Of a stretch of 64,000 nucleotides of DNA, positions 36,039 through 43,194 are shown piece after piece (positions within the stretch are counted from its first letter, which is position 1; each line of letters starts with the position of its first letter). The stretch covers positions 558,001 to 622,000 of the forward strand of contig CBDICI010000003.1 of the NCBI GenBank assembly GCA_965277345.1. Reading direction: 5' to 3'. Position numbers and translations under genes: made by a program. The notes beneath the pieces are model-generated. The model saw nothing but the letters and a program-made list of their open reading frames with translations. It searched no databases and was not told the DNA's origin. Origin of the DNA: CAIOYC01 sp965277345 (lineage in GTDB: Bacteria > Pseudomonadota > Alphaproteobacteria > Caulobacterales > Caulobacteraceae).

Positions 36039-36433
36039 GTCTTGGCCGCCTTCTGTTCCTCGGCGCCTTGGAGGGCGCCGGCTTCGACCATGCTGAGAAG
36101 GTGGAGCACCACCTCGGCGTCCAGACCGGGCGTAAGCCGGTCCAAGACCGCCAGCGCCACGGCGACATCCAGTTGAACGCCGCCCGCCAGCCCGGCCGAT
36201 CGCCAGATTCCCGGTGAGGCCATCGCCCGCAGCACCGCATGGCCCTCGCGGCTGCTTGGAGCGTGCTTGCGCTCCGGGCATGTGCGCAAGGCAGGGTTGG
36301 TCTGGCAGCGCGGCCGGGGATCTACTGCAGCACAACCCCGGCAGAAGTCCGCGCCACCCCGCCACCGCCAGTGGTGGAGGGCGCGGAGGGCTCCCCCTCG
36401 CGGATGGTCTCCACCAGGGGGCCGTTGAACCAT
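36035..36433 (-). CDS. Tail chaperone extension in -1 frame (GT-like)
   Basis: Frame open from well above 36433 to the stop at 36035, in the -1 frame relative to the upstream chaperone and overlapping its end by over 100 nt. No good ribosome binding site precedes any start (ATG 36433 or a TTG near 36272). Protein-like features: FCRGCAAVDPRPRCQTNP...LRTCP (C-x2-C and further Cys, zinc-knuckle-like) and the helical C-terminus LAGGVQLDVAVALAVLDRL...EVVLHLLSMVEAGAL. By position (between tail assembly chaperone and tape measure) and phase it corresponds to the lambda GT extension. Start given is the candidate ATG. Confidence 0.6.
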   Translation of the reverse strand: MVQRPPGGDHPRGGALRALHHWRWRGGADFCRGCAAVDPRPRCQTNPALRTCPERKHAPSSREGHAVLRAMASPGIWRSAGLAGGVQLDVAVALAVLDRLTPGLDAEVVLHLLSMVEAGALQGAEEQKAAKT

Positions 36434-36831
36434 CCGACCAGGCTCAGCACGATAGGCGGCACGCTGCGGTCGGGGTCCCCATCCCGAATCAGGCGCGTCA
36501 GGTTCGCCCGCGTGCGTTTCCAATCCTCGGCTTCCGGATCGTCGAGGCCGCGCACCTCGACGAAGGCGTACTCCACCGCCAGCACCATCTGAATGATCAG
36601 CCGCTGGCTGCGCTCGCTGGCCTCGGCCTGGGCCGGCAGGGGACGGGCGACCTCCAAGCCGAACATCCGCGCGTCAAGGTCGCCCTTGGCGATGCTTTCT
36701 GCGAGAAGCGACGCCTCGATCGAAAAGGTTATCCGCTCCAGCCCGTCGAGCTGGTTGAGGACCAGGATGACGCCGCCGCCCACCTCGATTTCCAGCGGCT
36801 CGCGCGTCCTGCAAACGTCGTTTGCGGTCAT
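36322..36831 (-). CDS. Tail assembly chaperone (G-like)
   Basis: 169 aa from ATG 36831, overlapping the tail tube stop by 4 nt. Sequence: MTANDVCRTREPLEIEVGGG, then helical NQLDGLERITFSIEASLLAE and EAEDWKRTRANLTRLI, ending STTGGGGVARTSAGVVLQ. Located immediately after the tail tube gene and before the tape measure, where G-type chaperones always lie. The C-terminal Ser/Gly run is the frameshift region (GAG GGG GAG). Confidence 0.8.
   Translation of the reverse strand: MTANDVCRTREPLEIEVGGGVILVLNQLDGLERITFSIEASLLAESIAKGDLDARMFGLEVARPLPAQAEASERSQRLIIQMVLAVEYAFVEVRGLDDPEAEDWKRTRANLTRLIRDGDPDRSVPPIVLSLVGWFNGPLVETIREGEPSAPSTTGGGGVARTSAGVVLQ
36811..36825. other. Palindrome GCAAACGNCGTTTGC, copy 1
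   Basis: 15-bp palindrome GCAAACG-T-CGTTTGC within the first codons of the tail chaperone. One of four exact copies in the prophage (also 42973, 49799, 60285). Candidate recognition site of a phage DNA-binding protein, most plausibly the ParB-like protein. Confidence 0.75.
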
Positions 36832-37829
36832 CCGAAGTAGACCGCTGTCTGGTTGGCCAGGGCGACGGCGAGCATGGCCGCCGTCGAGGACTGCTCGAGC
36901 CGCGCCTTCAGCTTGAGCTGGATGGAGCCGTCGTTCTCGATAGCCGCCGGGATCGGCTCGAACCGGGCGTTGGCGGCGGTGAACGTCATAGTCTTGCCGC
37001 TGCCGTTCGTCCAGCTCAGCACCATCGTGCTCGGCGGCGGGATGTATTGGCCGGACGGCACCACGCCCTTGGCCCGGATCGCGTCGGTCGTGTAGCGGAC
37101 AGTCGATTCCACCACGATCATCTGACTCTTGAGGCCCACGGCGCCCAACGCCGCCGAGCCGGCGTAGCGGTCTTCGTCGAAGGTGTTGGTTAGGGTCAGC
37201 GAGCTGTCGATCAGCGCGCCGACGCCCACGCTGTCGATCGACACGGACCCCGCCCAGGCCGGCAGCTGGTCGGTGAACGCCGGCACGGTCGGCATTCCCG
37301 CGATCGAGGCGGCCTGGCTCTCCACCATATCGACGCCGCCCCAGGTGGTGGCGATCTTGGCCCAGCCCTTCTCGCCCGCCTTGATGTCGAACTGCAGCGT
37401 CTTGAGATAGATGCCAATGGCCTGGTCGTAGAGGCCGGTATCCTTCATCAGCTCGGCGGTGAACACCGGCAGCTGCCGCGACCCGGAGGAGAAAGCATGG
37501 GTATAGTTGGGGTTGGCGCCTCCGACCGTATCTGCGCCGAAAGCCGCCTGGAGGTAGAAGCCGACCTGCTGCAGCTCGAGCGGCGCCCCGATGGAGCCGG
37601 TCATGCCTATCAGCCCCGGCCCCGGCTTTCGCGCGTCCACCGCGTTGTTATAGCCCGGCCCGAGCGTCGGATCGTCTTCCAACGGACGTCCCTTGGAGAA
37701 GGATGCGCTGTTGAAGTTGAGGTCGACGAACCCGGACGAGGCCACGGCCGTCATCGACGTCTGCGCCGCCAGCCGCACGCGGCTGGTTGCGCCCATAGGG
37801 AAGGCGGTCGTGCCCAATGGCAGGGTCAT
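36828..37829 (-). CDS. Major tail tube protein
   Basis: 333 aa. MTLPLGTTAFPMGATSRVRLAAQT then beta-rich sequence (VDLNFNSASFSKGRPL; YLKTLQFDIKAGEKGW; SVSIDSVGVGALIDSS) and a C-terminal Ig-like region (TVRYTTDAIRAKGVVPSG). Fits tail tube protein of lambda V/TTP type by position before the chaperone pair and by length. Confidence 0.85.
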   Translation of the reverse strand: MTLPLGTTAFPMGATSRVRLAAQTSMTAVASSGFVDLNFNSASFSKGRPLEDDPTLGPGYNNAVDARKPGPGLIGMTGSIGAPLELQQVGFYLQAAFGADTVGGANPNYTHAFSSGSRQLPVFTAELMKDTGLYDQAIGIYLKTLQFDIKAGEKGWAKIATTWGGVDMVESQAASIAGMPTVPAFTDQLPAWAGSVSIDSVGVGALIDSSLTLTNTFDEDRYAGSAALGAVGLKSQMIVVESTVRYTTDAIRAKGVVPSGQYIPPPSTMVLSWTNGSGKTMTFTAANARFEPIPAAIENDGSIQLKLKARLEQSSTAAMLAVALANQTAVYFG

Positions 37830-37856
37830 GGGAAGCGCTCCAAGGGACTCGAGGGG

Positions 37857-38165
37857 TTAGAGGGCGTCGGGTTCAGGCACGGGCCATCCGATTTCGGCTT
37901 CCGCCGGCGTGGCGGGCCGCGCCTTGTCGGGGCCGAGCATCGCCGCATAACCCTTGGGCAGGCTCAGCACCTTGCCGGCGGGCCACGCGTCCGTGGCTTC
38001 GGTCAATACCATCACGGTGCGCTCGACGGGCGCGGCGGCAGCGGGCGTCGCCACCGGCGCGGGGGCTATGGCCACCGCCGGCGGAGCGGCAGGCGCGGGT
38101 GCAGGTTCAGGCGCAGGCGAGAAGGACTGGGCTGCTGGCGCGGGGGCGGCGTCGACGTCGGACAT
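37857..38165 (-). CDS. Small Pro/Ala-rich phage protein
   Basis: 102 aa: MSDVDAAPAPAAQSFSPAPE, then Pro/Ala runs, then a folded C-terminus (VMVLTEATDAWPAGKVLSLP then ATPAEAEIGWPVPEP). Located between tail tube and tail terminator genes. Function unknown. Confidence 0.65.
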   Translation of the reverse strand: MSDVDAAPAPAAQSFSPAPEPAPAPAAPPAVAIAPAPVATPAAAAPVERTVMVLTEATDAWPAGKVLSLPKGYAAMLGPDKARPATPAEAEIGWPVPEPDAL

Positions 38166-38183
38166 GGAGACCTCGTTTAAGAG

Positions 38184-38681
38184 TCAGGCCGCGGGGTTGG
38201 CGGCGGAAAACCACAGCCGGATCGGGATGCGGGTGATCGCCAGCGGCACGTTGGCGTCGAAGGCGGCGGTCGGAGGTTCGGGCGCCTCGACCCACATCCA
38301 ATTGGCGCCGCCCGGCCGATGACGCGCGGGCTCATCGAGCGCATCCGGCAGCAGGGCGGCCGCAAGTGCGGCGACGCCGGCGTCTTTCAGGCTGACCCGG
38401 ATATCCTTGTCGGTAGCGCGCACCGCGAACGCGGCGATGAGGTTGAGATCCCACTCGTAGATCGGCCCGGCCGGGCCCAACGTCACGGGCTCATCCTGTT
38501 TGGCGATCCCCTCGTCCAGCAGGCTGAGGAAGTAGCTGGGATCAGCCCCCGCATCGGCGTTCACCGGCACATAGTCTTCGGTGCGCGGATCATCCTCGTT
38601 GCGTGTGCAGGGCGGGAGCCCCTCGACGCCCGTCAGTCTGGCGAGAATGGCCTCAAACAGCGTCTCGCGGACCGTCGTCAT
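38184..38681 (-). CDS. Tail terminator/completion-like protein
   Basis: 165 aa from ATG 38681 (MTTVRETLFEAILARLTGVEG), overlapping the stop of the DUF6441-like gene. The LFEAILARLTG helix and alternating beta-alpha pattern (YEWDLNLIAAFAV...DIRVSLKDAGVAALAAALL) match small tail terminator proteins by eye. Position fits lambda U/Z. Confidence 0.75.
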   Translation of the reverse strand: MTTVRETLFEAILARLTGVEGLPPCTRNEDDPRTEDYVPVNADAGADPSYFLSLLDEGIAKQDEPVTLGPAGPIYEWDLNLIAAFAVRATDKDIRVSLKDAGVAALAAALLPDALDEPARHRPGGANWMWVEAPEPPTAAFDANVPLAITRIPIRLWFSAANPAA

Positions 38682-39313
38682 AGGCTGGCCAGCTCCGCGT
38701 CCAGATACTCGGTGAAGCGCGCGTCGAACGTGGCCGGGAGCGAGCGCTCGATTTCGTTCAGCAGTTTGGAGCCCTGGATGCGCGAACTGAGCGTCGCCTG
38801 GCGCACTAACCATCCGATCCTGATGCGCTCTTTGGCCCGCTTCAGGTAGATGAAGCCGCGGTCGCCGCTCGGCTCGATGAAGAAGTGCGGGCGGCCGAGA
38901 CCCATGCGATCGGCGATGAGGTTGGGCCAGTCGCTCACCTTGGCGAACTGGCCGGAGAGCGAGCGTTTCAGCGCCGCCGCCAGCACCCGCCTGATCTTTG
39001 GATCGGGCACCGCGATCCAGTGACCATTGACGCCTCTTATCGTGCCGCCAAAGGTCCAGATGTCGATGATCGCGGGCGAGCGGTTGAGCAGCACGCCGGC
39101 GGGATCGTAGGCCAGGCCAGAGCGAGGGAAGGTCTGTCCCTGCCAGGTCTTGGCGAGCTTGGAGCCGTTCCGGAACGCACGGGCCAAATCCTGCCGCAGC
39201 TGTTCCTTGCGGTGCATGACCTCGTCCACCGTCGCGCCGCGGCTGGCTCGCAGGATGGCCTTGGTCACATCGTCGGTCTGACCGCGCAGCGACCCGATCT
39301 GTTCGAGCTCCAT
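38678..39313 (-). CDS. DUF6441-like minor tail or head-tail protein
   Basis: 211 aa. Contains WQGQTFPRSGLAYDPAGVL and FGGTIRGVNGHWIAVPDP, patterns I associate with DUF6441 phage proteins (family assignment from memory). Sits between the joining protein and tail terminator genes. Confidence 0.7.
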   Translation of the reverse strand: MELEQIGSLRGQTDDVTKAILRASRGATVDEVMHRKEQLRQDLARAFRNGSKLAKTWQGQTFPRSGLAYDPAGVLLNRSPAIIDIWTFGGTIRGVNGHWIAVPDPKIRRVLAAALKRSLSGQFAKVSDWPNLIADRMGLGRPHFFIEPSGDRGFIYLKRAKERIRIGWLVRQATLSSRIQGSKLLNEIERSLPATFDARFTEYLDAELASL

Positions 39314-39316
39314 GGG

Positions 39317-39679
39317 TCAGGCCAGGTCGAAGCGCCACTCGAGGCGGAGAGTGTCCAGGGGCAGCGGCTTTTTCAGGATCTTGCGATCAACGCCGTCGCA
39401 CTGAATCTTCGCGCCGCTCCAGTCGGGAGTCAGGGCGCGGGAGACGGGGTCGGTGATCATCAGGCCCGCCGCCGCAAGTTCGAACGCCCGCAGCGCGACG
39501 CTGCGGGCCGGGGTTTCCTGCGGCCGGGCGTCGAAGCCGCCGCCGAAGTCGGCACCCGCCGCCGGGTCAATCGGGATCAACGTCAGGATCGACAAGGCGC
39601 CGCCCGCCGTGGTCCAGACGGTCGGGACGCCGAACTGCACATAGCAGGCGTCCAGCACCATCTGTTCCGGCAAGACCAT
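39317..39679 (-). CDS. Head-tail joining protein
   Basis: 120 aa beginning MVLPEQMVLDACYVQFGVP, beta-rich (ALSILTLIPIDP; RSVALRAFELAAAGLMIT). Immediately after the capsid gene by 4 bp, where head-tail joining proteins (lambda FII-like) sit. Assigned by order. Confidence 0.7.
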   Translation of the reverse strand: MVLPEQMVLDACYVQFGVPTVWTTAGGALSILTLIPIDPAAGADFGGGFDARPQETPARSVALRAFELAAAGLMITDPVSRALTPDWSGAKIQCDGVDRKILKKPLPLDTLRLEWRFDLA

Positions 39680-39683
39680 GGCC

Positions 39684-40739
39684 TTAGGCAGTAAGCTTCA
39701 CCAGCAGCGCCGGACGGCGCCACATGGGCAGCGGGTTCATCTGCCCTTTCAGCTCCAGTCCCGCGCCGTGTTTGAGCGGTTCGGTGGTGACGTGGATGAG
39801 GTCGCCCTCGTCAGCGGGTTCGCCGTCCAGTACGCGGATATCGAGCGGCGGCGCCGCGTAGGTGACGTGGCTGTCGATGGTGCCCATGGGGAAGGCGTAG
39901 CCGGTGTTGGCTTCGATGATTCGCATCGACGTGCCGCCCCACATGGGTACGTTCCAGCGGTATTCCTCGAACAGGATACCGCCGAATTCGAAGTTTCGCG
40001 GGCGATACTGACCGGACTCGCCTCGCAGCGGGTTAGCTAGTTTCTGAGCGGCGTCCCAGTTCAGCCAGAACTTGTTGACGTTGGGATGCGAGACCAGGGC
40101 GTTGAAGAACAGCGTGTCCACATAGACCTTCACACCGGTCATCACTTCATCGGACAGCGCATCCTCCATAACCCCGACCACCGAGCCGACCTTGGCGAGC
40201 ACGTCGCTGGTGGGGTCGGTCAGGCCAAGGCTGATGACGGTCGGGGTGATGCCGAAGGCGGTGAAGAAGTTGTAGATCACCGTCCCTGCGCCGTCGATCA
40301 GCACACCCTTCAGCGCCGACACGCGCATCAGTTCCAGGGTGAGGTCGTGCTTCAACCGTAGGCGCGCGAGGCGCTTGTTCATGATGCTGGCCATGGTGGC
40401 CGGCTTCTTGGTGCGCTCGAAGATGGCCAGCATCGAGCGGATTTCGGCCGCCATCATGCTGTCTTCGTGGCTGACGTTCGGGATCTTGAAGATCTTCGCG
40501 TTGGGCGTTTCGCGCCTGGCCACGGTGGACGGCTTGCCGTCCTGGGTGATCGGCAGCGCGGAGATGACGCCGTTTTCGATATCCACCTCGACCAGGGCGG
40601 ATGCCAGACCATCGACCGGGAACATGCCGGCATCGGCCAGGCGGGTGGACAACGGCGGCAGCACGTTGATCGACCTGGTGAGTTCGATGTTGCTGAACGG
40701 GAAATTGATCGTGTCGGTTTGGGTGACGAGAACGGTCAT
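39684..40739 (-). CDS. Major capsid protein (lambda gpE family)
   Basis: 351 aa. Family features of phage major capsid protein E: NVLPPLSTRLADAGMFP at the N-terminus, VIYNFFTAFGITPTVISLGL in the middle, and EEYRWNVPMWGGTSMRIIEAN then the C-terminal VTTEPLKHGAGLELKGQMNP. Together with a decoration protein D this indicates a lambda-type head. Confidence 0.92.
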   Translation of the reverse strand: MTVLVTQTDTINFPFSNIELTRSINVLPPLSTRLADAGMFPVDGLASALVEVDIENGVISALPITQDGKPSTVARRETPNAKIFKIPNVSHEDSMMAAEIRSMLAIFERTKKPATMASIMNKRLARLRLKHDLTLELMRVSALKGVLIDGAGTVIYNFFTAFGITPTVISLGLTDPTSDVLAKVGSVVGVMEDALSDEVMTGVKVYVDTLFFNALVSHPNVNKFWLNWDAAQKLANPLRGESGQYRPRNFEFGGILFEEYRWNVPMWGGTSMRIIEANTGYAFPMGTIDSHVTYAAPPLDIRVLDGEPADEGDLIHVTTEPLKHGAGLELKGQMNPLPMWRRPALLVKLTA

Positions 40740-40817
40740 GGCGGCGCGAGCCCCTGTATTTTGAGGTTAAGGACAGGGGCGCGGGCCCCAAGGTGGGTTG
40801 CGGGAGAAGTGGGTGGA

Positions 40818-41495
40818 TCAGCCGGTGGCGCGAACGATGACGCCGAGCGCCGCCAGCTGGGCGACCCCCGTGGCGATCTGGGCCGCGGTCGCCCCGACCG
40901 GCCATTGCAGCATGTCGGCGCGGAGCACGATGGGACCACGCGCCAGGACCGTCACATTGCCGTCGGAGTCGCTGGCGTACAGGCCGACGCCGGCGGCGTT
41001 CTGCGATCCATCGGTCGCCGCCAGGTTCAGCGGCTTGTAGGCGACGCCCGGCAACACGGTGATGTCGTAGCCATCGCCAACCACGAAGTCCGTGGAGCCG
41101 TCCGTCACGGCGAACTTGATCTGGTCGGCGAAGGCGGCGGACGCCCCGGCCCCATTGTAATTGATGTCTCCCAGCACATCGCCCTTGGGGTCGGTGACGC
41201 GGAAGGTGGCGGCGTTGGCGGCGGCGGCGATACAGCGAACCTGGTAGAGGCCCGGCTGATAGTTGGCCAGCGAAGGGTTGCTCGCATCCATGACCAGCGT
41301 ACCGTTGCCGGTGTTGGCGCCGGCGGCCTTGACCGCCGAAGACACCGCGCCGATCGGCACGGCCCCCAGCACCTGGAGCTGAAGCGAAGAGGCGCCGGGC
41401 GCCATGGCCGCAGCCTCCCGGCTATAGAGCGGGTCCCACTCGGTGACGATGGCCGCCGTCGGGTTCACGGGCGCGTTGATTTGAACGACGTCCAT
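40818..41495 (-). CDS. Head decoration protein (lambda gpD type)
   Basis: 225 aa, longer than lambda D (110). It has VVQINAPVNPTAAIVTEWDP and a beta-rich core ending in GVAYKPLNLAATDGSQNAAG and VVLRADMLQWP-like (IVLRADMLQW) region, matching the decoration fold's GIAA-type turn. SD AGGAGGCG before ATG 41495. The extra N-terminal half has no assigned function. Confidence 0.85.
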   Translation of the reverse strand: MDVVQINAPVNPTAAIVTEWDPLYSREAAAMAPGASSLQLQVLGAVPIGAVSSAVKAAGANTGNGTLVMDASNPSLANYQPGLYQVRCIAAAANAATFRVTDPKGDVLGDINYNGAGASAAFADQIKFAVTDGSTDFVVGDGYDITVLPGVAYKPLNLAATDGSQNAAGVGLYASDSDGNVTVLARGPIVLRADMLQWPVGATAAQIATGVAQLAALGVIVRATG

Positions 41496-41589
41496 GGACG
41501 CCTCCTTTGTCTAGGGTGGGTTTGAGGATAGGTCGGCTCTGCCGCGCCGGGCGGGGTGGTGTGGCGAAGTCAGCGCCGCGCTGTCGGTG

Positions 41590-42111
41590 TCAGCCCTTGC
41601 GGGCGGAACGTCTGGCCTCGGCGTCGGCCACCAAGGCCGAGCCGAGCGTGGTCTTGCCCTCGGCGGGCTGCACGCCATCGGCGCCGAGGCGCTTGGCGCC
41701 AGACATGCGGCGGTCCAGCGCGGATGCGGCCGGCGCGGCGGGTTGAGCCGCCGCCATGGCCTTGAACTGGGCGACGCTGAGGCCGGCCTCGATCGCCGCG
41801 AGGGCATGGGCGGGATTTGCCTTGGCCTCCGGCGTGGCGGCGATGGCCTTGGCGACATTCGGGGCCGCGGCCGCCGGCGCGGCGGCTTCGCTTTCGCCCT
41901 GTTCGACCAGTTCCTCGCCCGTGCCGTCGCAATCGGGGCAGGTTTCGCCATCCACCGAGCCTGTGCCATTGCAGGTCGGACATTCCATGGCCACGGCGGC
42001 GGCTTCAGCGGCTTCGGCGCCTTCGGCGGCCTTGGCGGCGGGCGCAGCGGCGGCGGTAGCGGGACGCAACGCGCCGGCGGCGACGCGAGCGACGGTCTTG
42101 AGCGTTTTCAT
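41590..42111 (-). CDS. Candidate nested scaffold protein (in-frame with head protease)
   Basis: In-frame ATG at 42111 (MKTLKTVARVAAGALRPATA) inside the protease gene, about 173 aa. AGAGG lies about 10 nt upstream. Sequence is Ala/Glu-rich and includes the CxxCxGxG repeats. Analogous to lambda Nu3, which is made by internal initiation within gene C. Not proven from sequence. Confidence 0.4.
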   Translation of the reverse strand: MKTLKTVARVAAGALRPATAAAAPAAKAAEGAEAAEAAAVAMECPTCNGTGSVDGETCPDCDGTGEELVEQGESEAAAPAAAAPNVAKAIAATPEAKANPAHALAAIEAGLSVAQFKAMAAAQPAAPAASALDRRMSGAKRLGADGVQPAEGKTTLGSALVADAEARRSARKG

Positions 42112-43194
42112 GGGAGTTGGAGCCTCTTGCTGGGGAACGGGGGTGGCCGGAACCGCAGCAGCGGCCCCGGAAGCGGGAACTATCGCCTTGACGCCGCCCA
42201 CGGCCGGAGAGACGCGCTCCAGCAGTTCGGCGAAGGCCTCTTGTTCGTCCATCACGTCGTCGATCAGGCCGAGCGCGAGCCCGGAGCGAGCCTTGTCGTC
42301 GTTATCGGCCATGAACACGCCGGCCTGGGTGTCCAGCAGCGCCTCGGCGGTGAGCGAGGGGCGGCCGGCGATGACGCCGGCGATGAAATCACGGCCAATC
42401 TGGTCGATTTCCGACTGCCAATCGGCCTTGGCGGAGGCCGAAAGCGGCGCCCACGACGCCCCATCCACCTTTTTGGACCCGAACGTGATCGGCGTCAGCG
42501 CCAGGCCCTGCTTTTTCAGGCCTTCGGACCAGTCCTCGTGCACGATCACCGCGCCGACCGAGCCGACCAGCCCCACGGGCGATGAGGTGGTGCGGTCGCC
42601 GTTGCAGATGATCCAGAAGCCGGCCGAACAGGCCATGTCCACGTGGAAGTGGATCGGCTTGCCGCCGGCGGCGGCGCGGGCTTTGCGCATGAAGGCGGTG
42701 AGGGCGTACATGCCGCCGTCCACCACGCCGCCGGGCGTGCGCATGCGGACGAACAGGCCCTTGGTTCGCTCGTCCGCCAGCGCCTCGCGCATCCCGGCCA
42801 GCAGCGTGTCGTAGCCGTGGTACCAGGTCCCGCACCACTCCTCGCCCCGGTCGGAAATGGCGGTCGCGCACTCCATGAGCGCGATCCCCTCATAGAGCGA
42901 CCAGGCGAAGCCTTCGTCCTGCGGCTCGCCATAGGACTGCTGGGCCCAGAGCGGCGTGTAGCAGCCTGGCCTGCAAACGGCGTTTGCGGCGCTTTCGGCG
43001 GCGTCATCATGGACGTCCTGGGCTCGGGCGCGGCCGACGCCGATCTTGCGCAGTATCGCCTCGAGGCGGCCTTCCGAGTGCATGCCACGCGGATCGCCGA
43101 GGGCGAGCTGGCGCAGCAGGGCGTCGGCGGCGCCCGGCTCGAGCAACAGGGGGCGGCGGGCGTAACGCGCCGCCAATAGGGCTGAATTGGACAT
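41590..43194 (-). CDS. Head maturation protease (S49) fused to scaffold-like C-terminus
   Basis: 534 aa; the ATG at 43194 overlaps the portal stop. Residues about 80-290 are the S49/SppA-like protease: MRTPGGVVDGG, nucleophile Ser in ACSAGFWII, and Lys in FGSKKVDGASW. The C-terminal ~170 residues are Ala/Glu-rich and contain two CxxCxGxG units (CPTCNGTG and CPDCDGTG) like DnaJ zinc fingers, unusual here. An in-frame ATG at 42111 (MKTLKTVARVAA) could start a separate scaffold protein as in lambda C/Nu3. Confidence 0.9.
   Translation of the reverse strand: MSNSALLAARYARRPLLLEPGAADALLRQLALGDPRGMHSEGRLEAILRKIGVGRARAQDVHDDAAESAANAVCRPGCYTPLWAQQSYGEPQDEGFAWSLYEGIALMECATAISDRGEEWCGTWYHGYDTLLAGMREALADERTKGLFVRMRTPGGVVDGGMYALTAFMRKARAAAGGKPIHFHVDMACSAGFWIICNGDRTTSSPVGLVGSVGAVIVHEDWSEGLKKQGLALTPITFGSKKVDGASWAPLSASAKADWQSEIDQIGRDFIAGVIAGRPSLTAEALLDTQAGVFMADNDDKARSGLALGLIDDVMDEQEAFAELLERVSPAVGGVKAIVPASGAAAAVPATPVPQQEAPTPMKTLKTVARVAAGALRPATAAAAPAAKAAEGAEAAEAAAVAMECPTCNGTGSVDGETCPDCDGTGEELVEQGESEAAAPAAAAPNVAKAIAATPEAKANPAHALAAIEAGLSVAQFKAMAAAQPAAPAASALDRRMSGAKRLGADGVQPAEGKTTLGSALVADAEARRSARKG
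42973..42987. other. Palindrome GCAAACGNCGTTTGC, copy 2
   Basis: 15-bp palindrome GCAAACG-G-CGTTTGC inside the head protease gene (codons for ANAVC). Identical arms to the three other copies; see the ParB-like protein. Confidence 0.75.

Noticed and set aside
36035..36523. Start at ATG 36523 for the tail chaperone extension
   Set aside because: It would lie deep inside the chaperone gene with poor protein quality and no ribosome site; frameshift expression is more likely.
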